Shown: positions 1-6,123, numbered from the stretch's first letter. The stretch is 6,383 nucleotides of DNA from Sphingobacterium sp. UBA1575 (GCA_002322865.1 DCOH01000062.1:19012-25394), one strand, 5' to 3'. Notes: generated by a model not told the origin, from the sequence alone. Made by a program: numbers and translations.

Positions 1-1959
1 GTTCCGATTTTCATCCTATCCATGGGCGACATGCTTCCTGGTCAACCCATCAGTAAGATCATCCCCTATCACATTAACGCTTGGATCCAATTGATCCTGA
101 CGCTTCCTGTCGTTTTCTATACCTGTTGGATGTTTTTCGAACGTGCTTGGACTTCCTTTAAAACTTGGAACCTGAACATGTTCAGCTTAATCGGATTGGG
201 AGCTGCTGCTGCCTTTATCTTCAGTCTATTAGCCTTTTTCTTTCCGCAGATTTTCCCTGCAGAACTGAAAGGGCACCATGGCGAAGTCCATCTCTATTTC
301 GAATCGGTGGCTGTAATCCTCACCTTGGTCCTTCTCGGCCAGGTTATGGAAGCCAAAGCCCATTCCCGGACGAACTCCGCCATCAAGGAACTCATCAAGT
401 TGAGCCCTGCAGAAGCTATTCTGGTAGAAAACGGAAAAGAGAGAAAGGTTTCCATCCATGATGTGAAAGTGGGCGACGTGCTTCGCGTGCGTGCGGGTGA
501 TAAGATTCCGGTAGATGGTTTAGTTACGGAAGGTTCCACTTCCATTGATGAATCCATGATCACCGGTGAGCCTATCCCGGTAGAAAAGAATGCCGAAGAC
601 CAGGTCATTGCGGGAACCATCAATGGTAACCATGAAATATTGATGAAAGCCAATCGGGTGGGAAGTGAAACCTTGTTATCCCAGATTATCCAATTGGTGA
701 ATGATGCCAGTAGAAGTCAGCCACCCATCCAAAAGTTAACGGATAGGATCTCTAAAATATTTGTCCCAACGGTAATCGTTATTGCAATCCTTACCTTTTT
801 GGTCTGGAATTTTATGGATATTCCTAATAGTACGGCTATGGCATTCTCCAATATGCTGGCGGTTCTGATCGTAGCCTGTCCATGTGCACTAGGCTTGGCT
901 ACCCCGATGTCCGTCATGGTAGGGATCGGAAAAGGTGCGAAATCCGGGATTCTGATCAAGAATTCCGAAGCACTGGAAAAACTGGAAAAAGCCGATGTGC
1001 TGATTGTGGATAAGACCGGTACGATCACCAAAGGTAAACCATCCGTTTCGGAAGTGATCTCTGGAAATCCAACCTTCAAGGAAGACGATATCCTTCAGAT
1101 AGCAGCATCCGTAAATAAGAACAGTACACATCCCCTCGCACAGGCCATGCTTGATAAAGCCAATGAAAAAGGATTACAGGTATTGGATGTGGTCCAATTC
1201 GAAAACATTGCCGGAAAAGGAGTTTCTGGAAAAATCCATCACCTTTCGGCCCTATTGGGTACCCCAAGATTGATGAAGGAACAACATGTATCGCTTAGCG
1301 CAGCGCAAGAGGCACAGATCGAAGAATTACAGAAAAAAGGAAATTCGGTATCAGTATTAGCGATAGACAAACAGTTTGCCGGTATTGTTGCTGCCTTCGA
1401 TGCACTAAAGGAGAGCAGTGTGGAGACCTTGAAGAAATTTCAGGAGGAGGGCATAGAAGTTTATATGTTCACGGGGGATAATAAAAATACCGCTGAAATC
1501 GTAGCTGAAGAAGCCGGTATTAAGCATGTACAAGCAGGTCTATTGCCAGAGGATAAATTGAAGGGCATAAAGAAACTGCAGGCGGAAGGTAAAAAGGTCA
1601 TTATGGTGGGCGATGGAATCAACGATGCCCCTGCCTTGACCCAGGCCGATATCGGCATTGCCATGGGAACAGGTACGGATGTCGCTATCCAAAGTGCTGA
1701 AATCACCTTGGTGAAAGGCGATCTTACGGGCGTGCATAAAGCCTATCGATTGAGTAAGGCGATGTTGAGCAACATCAAACAGAACCTTTTATTTGCCTTC
1801 TTATATAATGTAATAGGAATTCCTATTGCAGCGGGTGTATTATTCGCTGCAACAGGCTTACTGATGTCACCTATGATCGCTGCAGCAGCCATGAGTTTGA
1901 GTTCGGTTTCCGTTATTTTGAATTCCTTACGATTGAATGCCCTGAACCTGGAAAAGTAA
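1..1959 (+). CDS. copA: Copper (Cu+/Ag+) exporting P1B-1-type ATPase, 5'-truncated by window edge
   Basis: Inner-membrane ATPase that pumps Cu(I), and possibly Ag(I), out of the cytoplasm. The frame is open from base 1, and the seven codons before the first ATG (22) encode membrane-like sequence (VPIFILS), so the true start lies upstream and ATG 22 is internal. In fragment numbering (base 1 = residue 1) the order is: partial helix MA, helices MB, M1 and M2, then the actuator domain with TGEP at 188-191. M3 and M4 follow, M4 carrying the metal-site CPC (293-295). The phosphorylation site DKTGT has Asp at 337, the nucleotide-domain HP is at 377-378, and GDGINDAP begins at 537. M5 contains YN and M6 contains MSLSS followed by NSLRL; these match the transmembrane signature of Cu+ (P1B-1) pumps rather than Zn/Cd pumps. 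The C-terminus is complete. The missing N-terminus should hold a cytosolic metal-binding region (HMA, YHS or HMBD type, not visible). The opening helices resemble SilP-like HMBD pumps, so silver is an alternative substrate. Two terminators follow the gene. Confidence 0.95.
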   Translation, partial: VPIFILSMGDMLPGQPISKIIPYHINAWIQLILTLPVVFYTCWMFFERAWTSFKTWNLNMFSLIGLGAAAAFIFSLLAFFFPQIFPAELKGHHGEVHLYFESVAVILTLVLLGQVMEAKAHSRTNSAIKELIKLSPAEAILVENGKERKVSIHDVKVGDVLRVRAGDKIPVDGLVTEGSTSIDESMITGEPIPVEKNAEDQVIAGTINGNHEILMKANRVGSETLLSQIIQLVNDASRSQPPIQKLTDRISKIFVPTVIVIAILTFLVWNFMDIPNSTAMAFSNMLAVLIVACPCALGLATPMSVMVGIGKGAKSGILIKNSEALEKLEKADVLIVDKTGTITKGKPSVSEVISGNPTFKEDDILQIAASVNKNSTHPLAQAMLDKANEKGLQVLDVVQFENIAGKGVSGKIHHLSALLGTPRLMKEQHVSLSAAQEAQIEELQKKGNSVSVLAIDKQFAGIVAAFDALKESSVETLKKFQEEGIEVYMFTGDNKNTAEIVAEEAGIKHVQAGLLPEDKLKGIKKLQAEGKKVIMVGDGINDAPALTQADIGIAMGTGTDVAIQSAEITLVKGDLTGVHKAYRLSKAMLSNIKQNLLFAFLYNVIGIPIAAGVLFAATGLLMSPMIAAAAMSLSSVSVILNSLRLNALNLEK

Positions 1960-1980
1960 AATGAACCTGGATAAATAAAA
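1943..1980 (+). repeat. 19-bp imperfect tandem duplication spanning the ATPase stop codon
   Basis: Bases 1943-1961 and 1962-1980 match at 17 of 19 positions, both starting TGAACCTGGA. The first copy encodes the last residues (Asn-Leu-Glu-Lys) and TAA stop of the ATPase. The second copy lies directly after it, out of frame because 19 is not a multiple of 3. This looks like a local slippage or duplication scar; no function is evident. Confidence 0.75.
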
Positions 1981-1995
1981 GCAGACAAATGTGCA

Positions 1996-2032
1996 CTGAC
2001 AAACTGACCTTTTTAAGGTATTTGTCAGTTTT
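1996..2032 (+). terminator. Probable intrinsic terminator after the copper ATPase
   Basis: Outer arms CTGACAAA (1996-2003) and TTTGTCAG (2021-2028) pair perfectly. An inner stem ACCTT/AAGGT (2007-2011 with 2015-2019) closes a TTT loop, with a 3/1-nt internal bulge between the two stems. Four T residues follow directly (2029-2032). It begins 36 nt after the ATPase stop. The T run is short and interrupted by GG, so termination may be only partial, which would fit the second terminator downstream. Confidence 0.6.
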
Positions 2033-2082
2033 GGCATAAAATCATGCTTTAAGGCTATTGTAGTCCTATTGTCACGAAATCT

Positions 2083-2111
2083 GGCTCTCTTTCGAGAGCC
2101 TTTTTCTTTTT
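2083..2111 (+). terminator. Strong intrinsic terminator
   Basis: A perfect 7-bp stem GGCTCTC (2083-2089) / GAGAGCC (2094-2100) with a TTTC loop is followed by TTTTTCTTTTT (2101-2111). This is a textbook rho-independent terminator on the plus strand. It may serve as backup for the ATPase transcript or end a short independent RNA started after the first terminator. Confidence 0.88.
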
Positions 2112-2182
2112 GCGCTATTAATCAATCGCTTACAAAATCATCAAAATTTAATGACAATGGCAGAAACATACATCCTATCACT

Positions 2183-2199
2183 TTGGCACAGGTATTGAA
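2183..2199 (+). promoter_or_regulatory. Sigma-54-like -24/-12 promoter motif before the barrel gene
   Basis: The sequence TTGGCACAGGTATTGAA resembles the sigma-54 consensus TGGCACRNNNNTTGCW. The -24 GG (2185-2186) and the -12 element (2197-2198) are separated by the required 10 bp. The only departure from the core is GA instead of GC at -12. The predicted start near 2210 would leave a leader of about 37 nt to the ATG at 2247. A degenerate housekeeping -7 box (TCACTTTG, 2178-2185 region) overlaps the motif and is a competing reading. No activator gene is nearby. Confidence 0.45.
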
Positions 2200-2246
2200 T
2201 AACTGACCGTACATGACAATTAAGTCAAATATTAAAATAAATAATC

Positions 2247-2840
2247 ATGAAAAAATTATTACTTACTTTAACAGCTGTTTCAGCATTATCATTGGCAGCA
2301 AATGCACAAACTGAAAAAGGAAAATTCTTATTAGGTGGTACAGTTAACTACGAAGGAACAAGCATTAAAGATAACGATGCAAAAGATAACAAGTTTGGAA
2401 TTGCTCCTCAAGTAGGTTATTTCGTAGCAGATAATATTGCAGTAGGTACTGGTATTGGCTACAGCTGGGCAGAAACAAAAACTGATGCTGGTGTAAAAAA
2501 CACAAACAATGCTTTCACTTTAGCACCTTTTGGTAGAATGTACTCCGCTAACCAAGGTCCTGTTAAATTCTTCGGACAATTATCAGTTCCTATGGCATGG
2601 GGTAACCACGAAATCGACGGTAATAAAATTGGAAATACATCAAGCTATGGTGTTGAATTAGCTCCAGGTATTGCTTATTTCCCAACTAGCAACATCGGTA
2701 TCGATTTTAAAGTAAAAGGTCTTTACTTCAACTCTGAAAAAAGTGAAGTGGATGCAACAAATACCTCTACAACAGTGAATAAATACGGCTTAAATGCTGA
2801 TTCATTCGCTCCATCTGTAGGTGTTACTTTCCACTTTTAA
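2247..2840 (+). CDS. Small outer-membrane beta-barrel protein (porin-family-like)
   Basis: A 197-residue secreted protein expected to insert in the outer membrane. Residues 1-20 form a signal peptide (MKKLLL start, hydrophobic core, ANA cleavage site before Gln21). The mature part of about 177 residues alternates polar and hydrophobic residues in roughly eight amphipathic strands. Examples are GKFLLGGTVNY, KFGIAPQVGYF, IAVGTGIGYSW, KFFGQLSVPMAW, IGIDFKVKGLYF and the last strand ending VGVTFHF. The terminal Phe after a beta strand is the usual outer-membrane barrel signal. Family is inferred from this pattern (OmpA/OmpX-like barrel, Bacteroidota outer-membrane beta-barrel families); no ligand or pore function can be assigned. 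Codons are strongly skewed to A/T-ending forms (Leu mostly TTA), unlike the ATPase before it. Together with its own terminator this suggests high expression as a single-gene transcript. The leader lacks a Shine-Dalgarno sequence and is AT-rich. Confidence 0.88.
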   Translation: MKKLLLTLTAVSALSLAANAQTEKGKFLLGGTVNYEGTSIKDNDAKDNKFGIAPQVGYFVADNIAVGTGIGYSWAETKTDAGVKNTNNAFTLAPFGRMYSANQGPVKFFGQLSVPMAWGNHEIDGNKIGNTSSYGVELAPGIAYFPTSNIGIDFKVKGLYFNSEKSEVDATNTSTTVNKYGLNADSFAPSVGVTFHF

Positions 2841-2870
2841 TAGCAAATAGAGATAAATGTGAATAGAGAA

Positions 2871-2903
2871 GGGTTGGTTCCAATAGGACCAACCCTTTTT
2901 TTT
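2871..2903 (+). terminator. Intrinsic terminator between convergent barrel genes
   Basis: GGGTTGGT (2871-2878) pairs with ACCAACCC (2888-2895), and TTTTTTTT (2896-2903) follows. It ends the 2247-2840 transcript. On the minus strand the same hairpin is followed by only a weak T-rich stretch (TTCTCTATT), so it may also slow transcription from the convergent gene that ends at 2909, but less efficiently. Confidence 0.9.
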
Positions 2904-2908
2904 ATAGA

Positions 2909-3460
2909 CTATTTGAGAAACTTATATTTTACGGTTCCCCCTAATTTCATGGAGTTTTTGGTTCCAAATGAACCCAGTTCCATTTCTAATAAGTCGCCAT
3001 TTCTCAAAGGCGCTTGATAGCCGACACCCAAGGAGCTATACAGGCTATTGATACTTCCTCCTTTAATGGTGGAGCCATTATCCATTTGCGACTCCCCATA
3101 TTCGTAGGCGTAGCCTAACGAAGCCCCTAAATAGAAGGAACCCACATAATACCTTGCGCCTAAACTGGCCGAGTACAGATGGTGTTTGAGCAGGCCTTCA
3201 TCATCATTGGAAAAATCCGAACCGGTCAGTTCTTTTCTGGTCTGCTCATAACTTAGGCCTGCAGTAAAACCTACAGATCGGAAAGGTTTATACTCATACA
3301 TCAAACCCGCTCCATAGGATGGCCCCTTTAATTTGAAGTCATATCCAGCAATTGGTCCAAGTCCTAGTCTATGCTTTTCAGGAAGATCTAAGGTTTGAGC
3401 TTTAAGATGCGTTGTTAAACAAACAGCGCCAAAAACAAAAATTAGTGTAAATTTTTTCAT
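2909..3460 (-). CDS. Small outer-membrane beta-barrel protein
   Basis: A 183-residue protein with a signal peptide (MKKFTLIFVFGAVCLT, cleavage likely after LKA at 21, leaving Gln22). The mature chain of about 162 residues breaks into eight candidate amphipathic strands joined by polar turns. These include RLGLGPIAGYDF, YGAGLMYEYKPF, VGFTAGLSYEQ, LYSASLGARYYV, FYLGASLGYAYEYG, LYSSLGVGY, LLEMELGSFG and MKLGGTVKYKF. This is the size and layout of an 8-stranded OmpX/OmpA-like barrel. It ends YKFLK, so the aromatic residue is third from the end rather than last. It is not obviously homologous to the convergent barrel gene to its left beyond the shared fold. Codon use is less biased than in that neighbour. 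The start ATG follows an AT-rich leader with a -7 box about 43 nt upstream. Transported or bound ligand is unknown. Confidence 0.85.
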   Translation of the reverse strand: MKKFTLIFVFGAVCLTTHLKAQTLDLPEKHRLGLGPIAGYDFKLKGPSYGAGLMYEYKPFRSVGFTAGLSYEQTRKELTGSDFSNDDEGLLKHHLYSASLGARYYVGSFYLGASLGYAYEYGESQMDNGSTIKGGSINSLYSSLGVGYQAPLRNGDLLEMELGSFGTKNSMKLGGTVKYKFLK

Positions 3461-3502
3461 TTTGATGATTTTTTAATGCGTTAAACATGTAATAGAATAC
3501 AT

Positions 3503-3532
3503 CAAAAATAAGTTACCACTCGTAGATATTAA
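3503..3532 (-). promoter_or_regulatory. Bacteroidota-type promoter for the 2909-3460 barrel gene
   Basis: Read on the minus strand, TATTTTTG (3510 down to 3503) is a perfect match to the -7 box TAnnTTTG. At the expected N19 spacing there is TTA (3532-3530), one mismatch from the -33 TTG. Transcription would start near 3497, giving a leader of about 36 nt to the ATG at 3460. Confidence 0.6.
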
Positions 3533-3578
3533 TATTTTTAACCTAGATTAACAGTTTATATATCAATATGTTAACTTT

Positions 3579-3590
3579 TGTTAATTAACA
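3579..3590. promoter_or_regulatory. Perfect 12-bp palindrome, candidate operator
   Basis: TGTTAATTAACA is its own reverse complement. Further copies of the half-site TGTTAA/TTAACA occur at 3569-3574 and 3548-3553, all upstream of the barrel-gene promoter. The surrounding 164-bp gap (3461-3624) is very AT-rich, so chance is a real alternative. The gap shows no convincing terminator for the Nudix gene. Confidence 0.25.
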
Positions 3591-3624
3591 TTATTTAATT
3601 CTCGTTTTAGGTTTCCGGACTATA

Positions 3625-4035
3625 TTAAGAAATCCAGATCGGTATAGCGATCTGCTTGAGGAGATTGGCCAGGTTAACTGTTGATGTTTCCTCCGGTGTC
3701 ACCCACCTCACCTCTTCTATTTCTGCTTGCGCAACCCCTACTATATCTGTATCCAACGATTCACATTTAAACACAAAACCCCTTACTGTCTTTCCTTTTT
3801 CATTCACCGCTTGAGCCTCATGCACAGTCAAGAAGGAACATTGTTCCTCTTTAAGGATAATACCTAGCTCCTCTTCCAATTCGCGGATCAGGGTATCCAC
3901 TGGTCGTTCATTACTCTCGATCTTTCCACCAGGAAGTTGATAATAGGTCGATCCGAATTTACGCACCGTTAGCAGCTCATTCTTTTTATTGATGATGATG
4001 GCAACAGCAATCTTTATAAATCCATTTGGCTCCAT
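3625..4035 (-). CDS. Nudix hydrolase
   Basis: A 136-residue cytosolic enzyme that hydrolyses a nucleoside diphosphate linked to another group, using a divalent metal. The complete 23-residue Nudix box GX5EX7REUXEEXGU is present without deviation at residues 37-59 (G37, E43, R51, E52, E55, E56, G58, I59; bases 3859-3927). It follows the usual beta strands (IKIAVAIIINKKNELLTVRK) and LPGGK loop. A C-terminal helix starts in WVTPEE. Length and layout are close to MutT-type single-domain Nudix proteins, but the box alone does not fix the substrate: oxidised nucleotides, ADP-sugars and others are all possible. There is no signal peptide. It is divergent from the lipoprotein transpeptidase gene (148-bp gap). 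It reads in the same direction as the barrel gene 164 bp downstream, although that gene appears to have its own promoter. I could not find a convincing promoter for it. Confidence 0.93.
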   Translation of the reverse strand: MEPNGFIKIAVAIIINKKNELLTVRKFGSTYYQLPGGKIESNERPVDTLIRELEEELGIILKEEQCSFLTVHEAQAVNEKGKTVRGFVFKCESLDTDIVGVAQAEIEEVRWVTPEETSTVNLANLLKQIAIPIWIS

Positions 4036-4115
4036 AACTACAAAAAAACGCTAAATTTTTCGAAATACGCAATCTTGGAATGATTTTTAGGCACTTATGT
4101 ATAAGATACAATGTT

Positions 4116-4136
4116 AATATCAAAAGAATTGATATT
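4116..4136. promoter_or_regulatory. Inverted repeat in the divergent Nudix / transpeptidase gap, candidate operator
   Basis: AATATCAA (4116-4123) and TTGATATT (4129-4136) are perfect reverse complements separated by AAGAA. The dyad sits 48 bp before the ATG of the plus-strand gene and about 80 bp before that of the minus-strand gene, a place where a dimeric regulator could control both. It is AT-rich, so this remains a guess. Confidence 0.3.
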
Positions 4137-4140
4137 TTTA

Positions 4141-4171
4141 TTGAAACTGAAACAAAAACCCTATAATTTAC
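4141..4171 (+). promoter_or_regulatory. Weak candidate promoter for the lipoprotein transpeptidase gene
   Basis: TTG (4141-4143) is followed after 20 nt by TAATTTAC (4164-4171), which matches TAnnTTTG at all but the last two positions. It would start transcription only about 7 nt before the ATG at 4184, so the leader would be unusually short. It is offered as the best match in the gap, not as a firm call. Confidence 0.25.
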
Positions 4172-4183
4172 CAAACTATACGA

Positions 4184-5224
4184 ATGAGAAATCATGCTTT
4201 CTTAATGCTTCTGTCTGTTATTATAGCAACAGCTGCCTGTAAAAATTCTTCTAAAAACACCAGTGCTGCGGAACTTCGGAGAAAAGATTCGCTAGAAAAA
4301 GTAAAGGAAGCTAAAGAAGCTGCGGAAAAAGCAGAAAGAGAAAAACCTCGTACAGCTGCCGACATCAAGTTGGAAAAAGACATCCAATTTGAAAAATATA
4401 CTTTGGAAGATGTATATCCCTATGAGGATACGACACGACAATTCCAATTTGATAAGATCAAGGAAAAACTTGCCCATATTGAGAATTTCTTAAGAATGCC
4501 CCATATTTATGGTGTCTTGGACAATTATAAAAACCGGAATGGTGAAGCCGCGGTGGTGGAGAATTTTGTAAGGAACGCCTATAAACGTGTTTCAGACACG
4601 TTAGGAAATGAAAAGTACCAATCTGCCCCATTATATCAAGCTGAAGACAGTAAGAAACCGAGTAGATATGGTCGCGATGGTTCTTTGGTAGCCATTGAAA
4701 GCAGTGATACTTTGGACATGGTAAAAGTAACCGGTTTATCCTTTGATGGCACCTGGTATGTACCGAAAAGATACGTCAAATCGAAGGGTGATTCCGTGAA
4801 AATTGCCCATGTTGCGGTGGTGGATGTTACAAACCAAAATATTTGTGTGCTGGAAAGAACGGGTGAAAATGAGTGGAAAATCAGGTCGATGAACCCGGCA
4901 ACTTCTGGTCTACATAGGCCCCCTCACCAGATGGAAACTCCCCTTGGAATCTTCTTCGTTCAGGAGCAAAAATCCAAGATGTTCTACTTCAAGGATGGTA
5001 CGAAATCCATTGAAGGATATGCCCCATATGCGTCCCGATTCACCAATGGAGGCTATATTCACGGTGTTCCGGTCAATAATCCGAAAGGGAAGATCATCGA
5101 ATACAGTTGGTCTCTGGGAACCACGCCAAGATCACATATGTGTGTGCGGAATGCGTCCTCCCATGCCAAGTATGTATACGACAATTTCAAGCCCTTCCAA
5201 TCCTTAGTGGTGGTGATTGATTAA
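4184..5224 (+). CDS. Lipoprotein with YkuD-type L,D-transpeptidase domain (variant SHMC motif)
   Basis: A 346-residue periplasm-facing lipoprotein expected to act on peptidoglycan stem peptides through a catalytic cysteine. Residues 1-18 are a lipoprotein signal with lipobox ATAAC, so Cys19 is the predicted lipidated residue. The following residues (KNSSKNT) carry no acidic surface-export signal, fitting a periplasmic orientation. Residues 28-70 are a Lys/Glu/Ala-rich helical, probably coiled, tether. Residues 72-160 are unrecognised. Residues 160-200 (around VTGLSFDGTWYVPKRYV) could be a small SH3-like beta domain. The YkuD domain covers about 207-345. It has a TPLGIF strand at 252-257, the conserved His293-Gly294, and Ser317-His318-Met319-Cys320-Val321-Arg322, where the usual motif is [S/T]HGC. 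The Gly-to-Met change and the 23-residue gap from His293 to Ser317 are atypical, but His, Cys and Arg are kept, so activity is likely. A second transpeptidase gene starts 66 bp downstream. Reaction type (3-3 cross-link, protein attachment, or hydrolysis) cannot be told from sequence. Confidence 0.88.
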   Translation: MRNHAFLMLLSVIIATAACKNSSKNTSAAELRRKDSLEKVKEAKEAAEKAEREKPRTAADIKLEKDIQFEKYTLEDVYPYEDTTRQFQFDKIKEKLAHIENFLRMPHIYGVLDNYKNRNGEAAVVENFVRNAYKRVSDTLGNEKYQSAPLYQAEDSKKPSRYGRDGSLVAIESSDTLDMVKVTGLSFDGTWYVPKRYVKSKGDSVKIAHVAVVDVTNQNICVLERTGENEWKIRSMNPATSGLHRPPHQMETPLGIFFVQEQKSKMFYFKDGTKSIEGYAPYASRFTNGGYIHGVPVNNPKGKIIEYSWSLGTTPRSHMCVRNASSHAKYVYDNFKPFQSLVVVID

Positions 5225-5238
5225 TACTATTTAACATT

Positions 5239-5265
5239 TTGATTGTCAATTTTTTCCTAATTTTG
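5239..5265 (+). promoter_or_regulatory. Bacteroidota-type promoter for the second transpeptidase gene
   Basis: TAATTTTG (5258-5265) matches the -7 box TAnnTTTG exactly. TTG at 5239-5241 is a -33 candidate with a spacer of 16 nt, a little short of the usual 17-23. The start would fall near 5271. No hairpin terminator lies between the preceding stop (5224) and this motif, so read-through from the upstream gene is also possible. Confidence 0.55.
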
Positions 5266-5290
5266 TATCCGAAGATTAGGAAAAGTGCTT

Positions 5291-6079
5291 ATGAACAAAT
5301 TATTGCTATTATCCCTGTGGGCAATCGCAACTTCAGGATTCAACGTAAACCAAAACCATTCCATCATTATTCAGGAATCGACATCAGAAATTGTTAAAAC
5401 TACTGAGGTTAGCAAAGACCCTATCAGAGGACTTTATGATGAAATGAAACTTTCATCGATTTTAAAATGGGAAGCTTTCGAGCAGGCCATGCAACGATAC
5501 AACCAACTCCATGCAAAGAACAAAGACATCATTACCGTGATCGACTTCACCTTACCATCTACCGAAAAGCGGATGTATGTGATCGATCTGAAAGCGAAAA
5601 AATTATTATTCCATAACATTGTATCCCACGGCAGAAACAGTGGCGAAAAATACGCTACCTCTTTCTCCAACAAACATGGATCTTTCCAAAGCTCCTTAGG
5701 ATTCTATGAAACACAGGAAACCTACAACGGTGGAAACGGATTTTCATTACGCTTGAACGGTTTGGAAAACGGAATCAATGATCAGGCTAGACCACGTGCG
5801 ATCGTTATCCACGGTGCAGATTACTGCAGCACGGATGTTATCAAATCCACTGGAAGGTTAGGAAGAAGCTATGGCTGCCCTGCCCTACCTAGAGAATTGA
5901 ACAAACCGATCATCAACACCATCAAGGATGGCAGCTTATTGTTCATCTATTCTCAGAACAAAGAATATTTGGCCAGTACAAAAATCATCAAAGCGCCGAA
6001 ATTGAACCAACCTACCAATACTATGATTGCGACACAACACGACGCAGAACTGGATAAAGGAAAAGGCGTGCTGAACTAA
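5291..6079 (+). CDS. Murein L,D-transpeptidase catalytic domain protein (YkuD_2, PF13645 type)
   Basis: A 262-residue exported protein with the pattern of the YkuD_2 family, a separate branch of cysteine L,D-transpeptidases acting in the periplasm. Residues 1-15 (MNKLLLLSLWAIATS) form a signal peptide without a lipobox. The hallmarks in order are VSHGRNSG (111-118), ATSFSN (122-127), SSLGFY (134-139), GFSLRLNGLE (150-159), IVIHGADY (171-178) and GRSYGCPALP (191-200). His174 and Cys196 are the expected catalytic residues. The fold lies between about residues 80 and 225; the C-terminal 35 residues are polar and probably disordered. I chose ATG 5291 over an in-frame GTG at 5285. The signal peptide begins naturally there, and AGGA (5278-5281) lies 9 nt before it. 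A separate promoter and a strong terminator suggest it can be a single-gene transcript, although it sits just 66 bp after another transpeptidase gene. Likely role is wall cross-linking or remodelling. Confidence 0.92.
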   Translation: MNKLLLLSLWAIATSGFNVNQNHSIIIQESTSEIVKTTEVSKDPIRGLYDEMKLSSILKWEAFEQAMQRYNQLHAKNKDIITVIDFTLPSTEKRMYVIDLKAKKLLFHNIVSHGRNSGEKYATSFSNKHGSFQSSLGFYETQETYNGGNGFSLRLNGLENGINDQARPRAIVIHGADYCSTDVIKSTGRLGRSYGCPALPRELNKPIINTIKDGSLLFIYSQNKEYLASTKIIKAPKLNQPTNTMIATQHDAELDKGKGVLN

Positions 6080-6123
6080 GGACAAGAAAAAAACAAGAAT
6101 AAAAAAACAAGTATTAAAAACAT

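Noticed and set aside
22..24. ATG at 22 as the true start of the copper ATPase
   Set aside because: The frame is open to the window edge, the preceding codons encode membrane helix sequence, and the family always has more N-terminal sequence.
717..1131. Overlapping minus-strand open frames opposite the ATPase
   Set aside because: These are antisense shadows of a strongly conserved coding region with no signal peptide, motif or start context of their own.
2031..2048. Second sigma-54-like motif TTGGCATAAAATCATGCT after the first terminator
   Set aside because: The GG and GC elements are 11 bp apart; sigma-54 promoters need 10 bp, and one-base changes normally abolish function. Kept only as weak support for the small-RNA idea.
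2151..2220. Direct repeat ATGACAAT at 2151-2158 and 2213-2220 flanking the sigma-54-like motif
   Set aside because: Eight bases recurring in AT-rich DNA is near chance, and one copy lies downstream of the predicted transcription start, so it is a poor activator site.
3986..4195. Minus-strand open frame of 69 codons overlapping the Nudix start and the divergent gap
   Set aside because: It overlaps the 5' ends of two well supported genes, mostly covers AT-rich non-coding DNA, and shows no recognisable protein features.
4944..5207. Plus-strand open frame of 87 codons inside the YkuD domain region
   Set aside because: It lies wholly inside the lipoprotein transpeptidase in another frame; its composition is that of a shadow reading and no motif is seen.
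5285..5290. GTG at 5285 as the start of the second transpeptidase
   Set aside because: It adds only two residues (Met-Leu) before a normal ATG start at 5291, which sits at a good distance from AGGA and begins a typical signal peptide.
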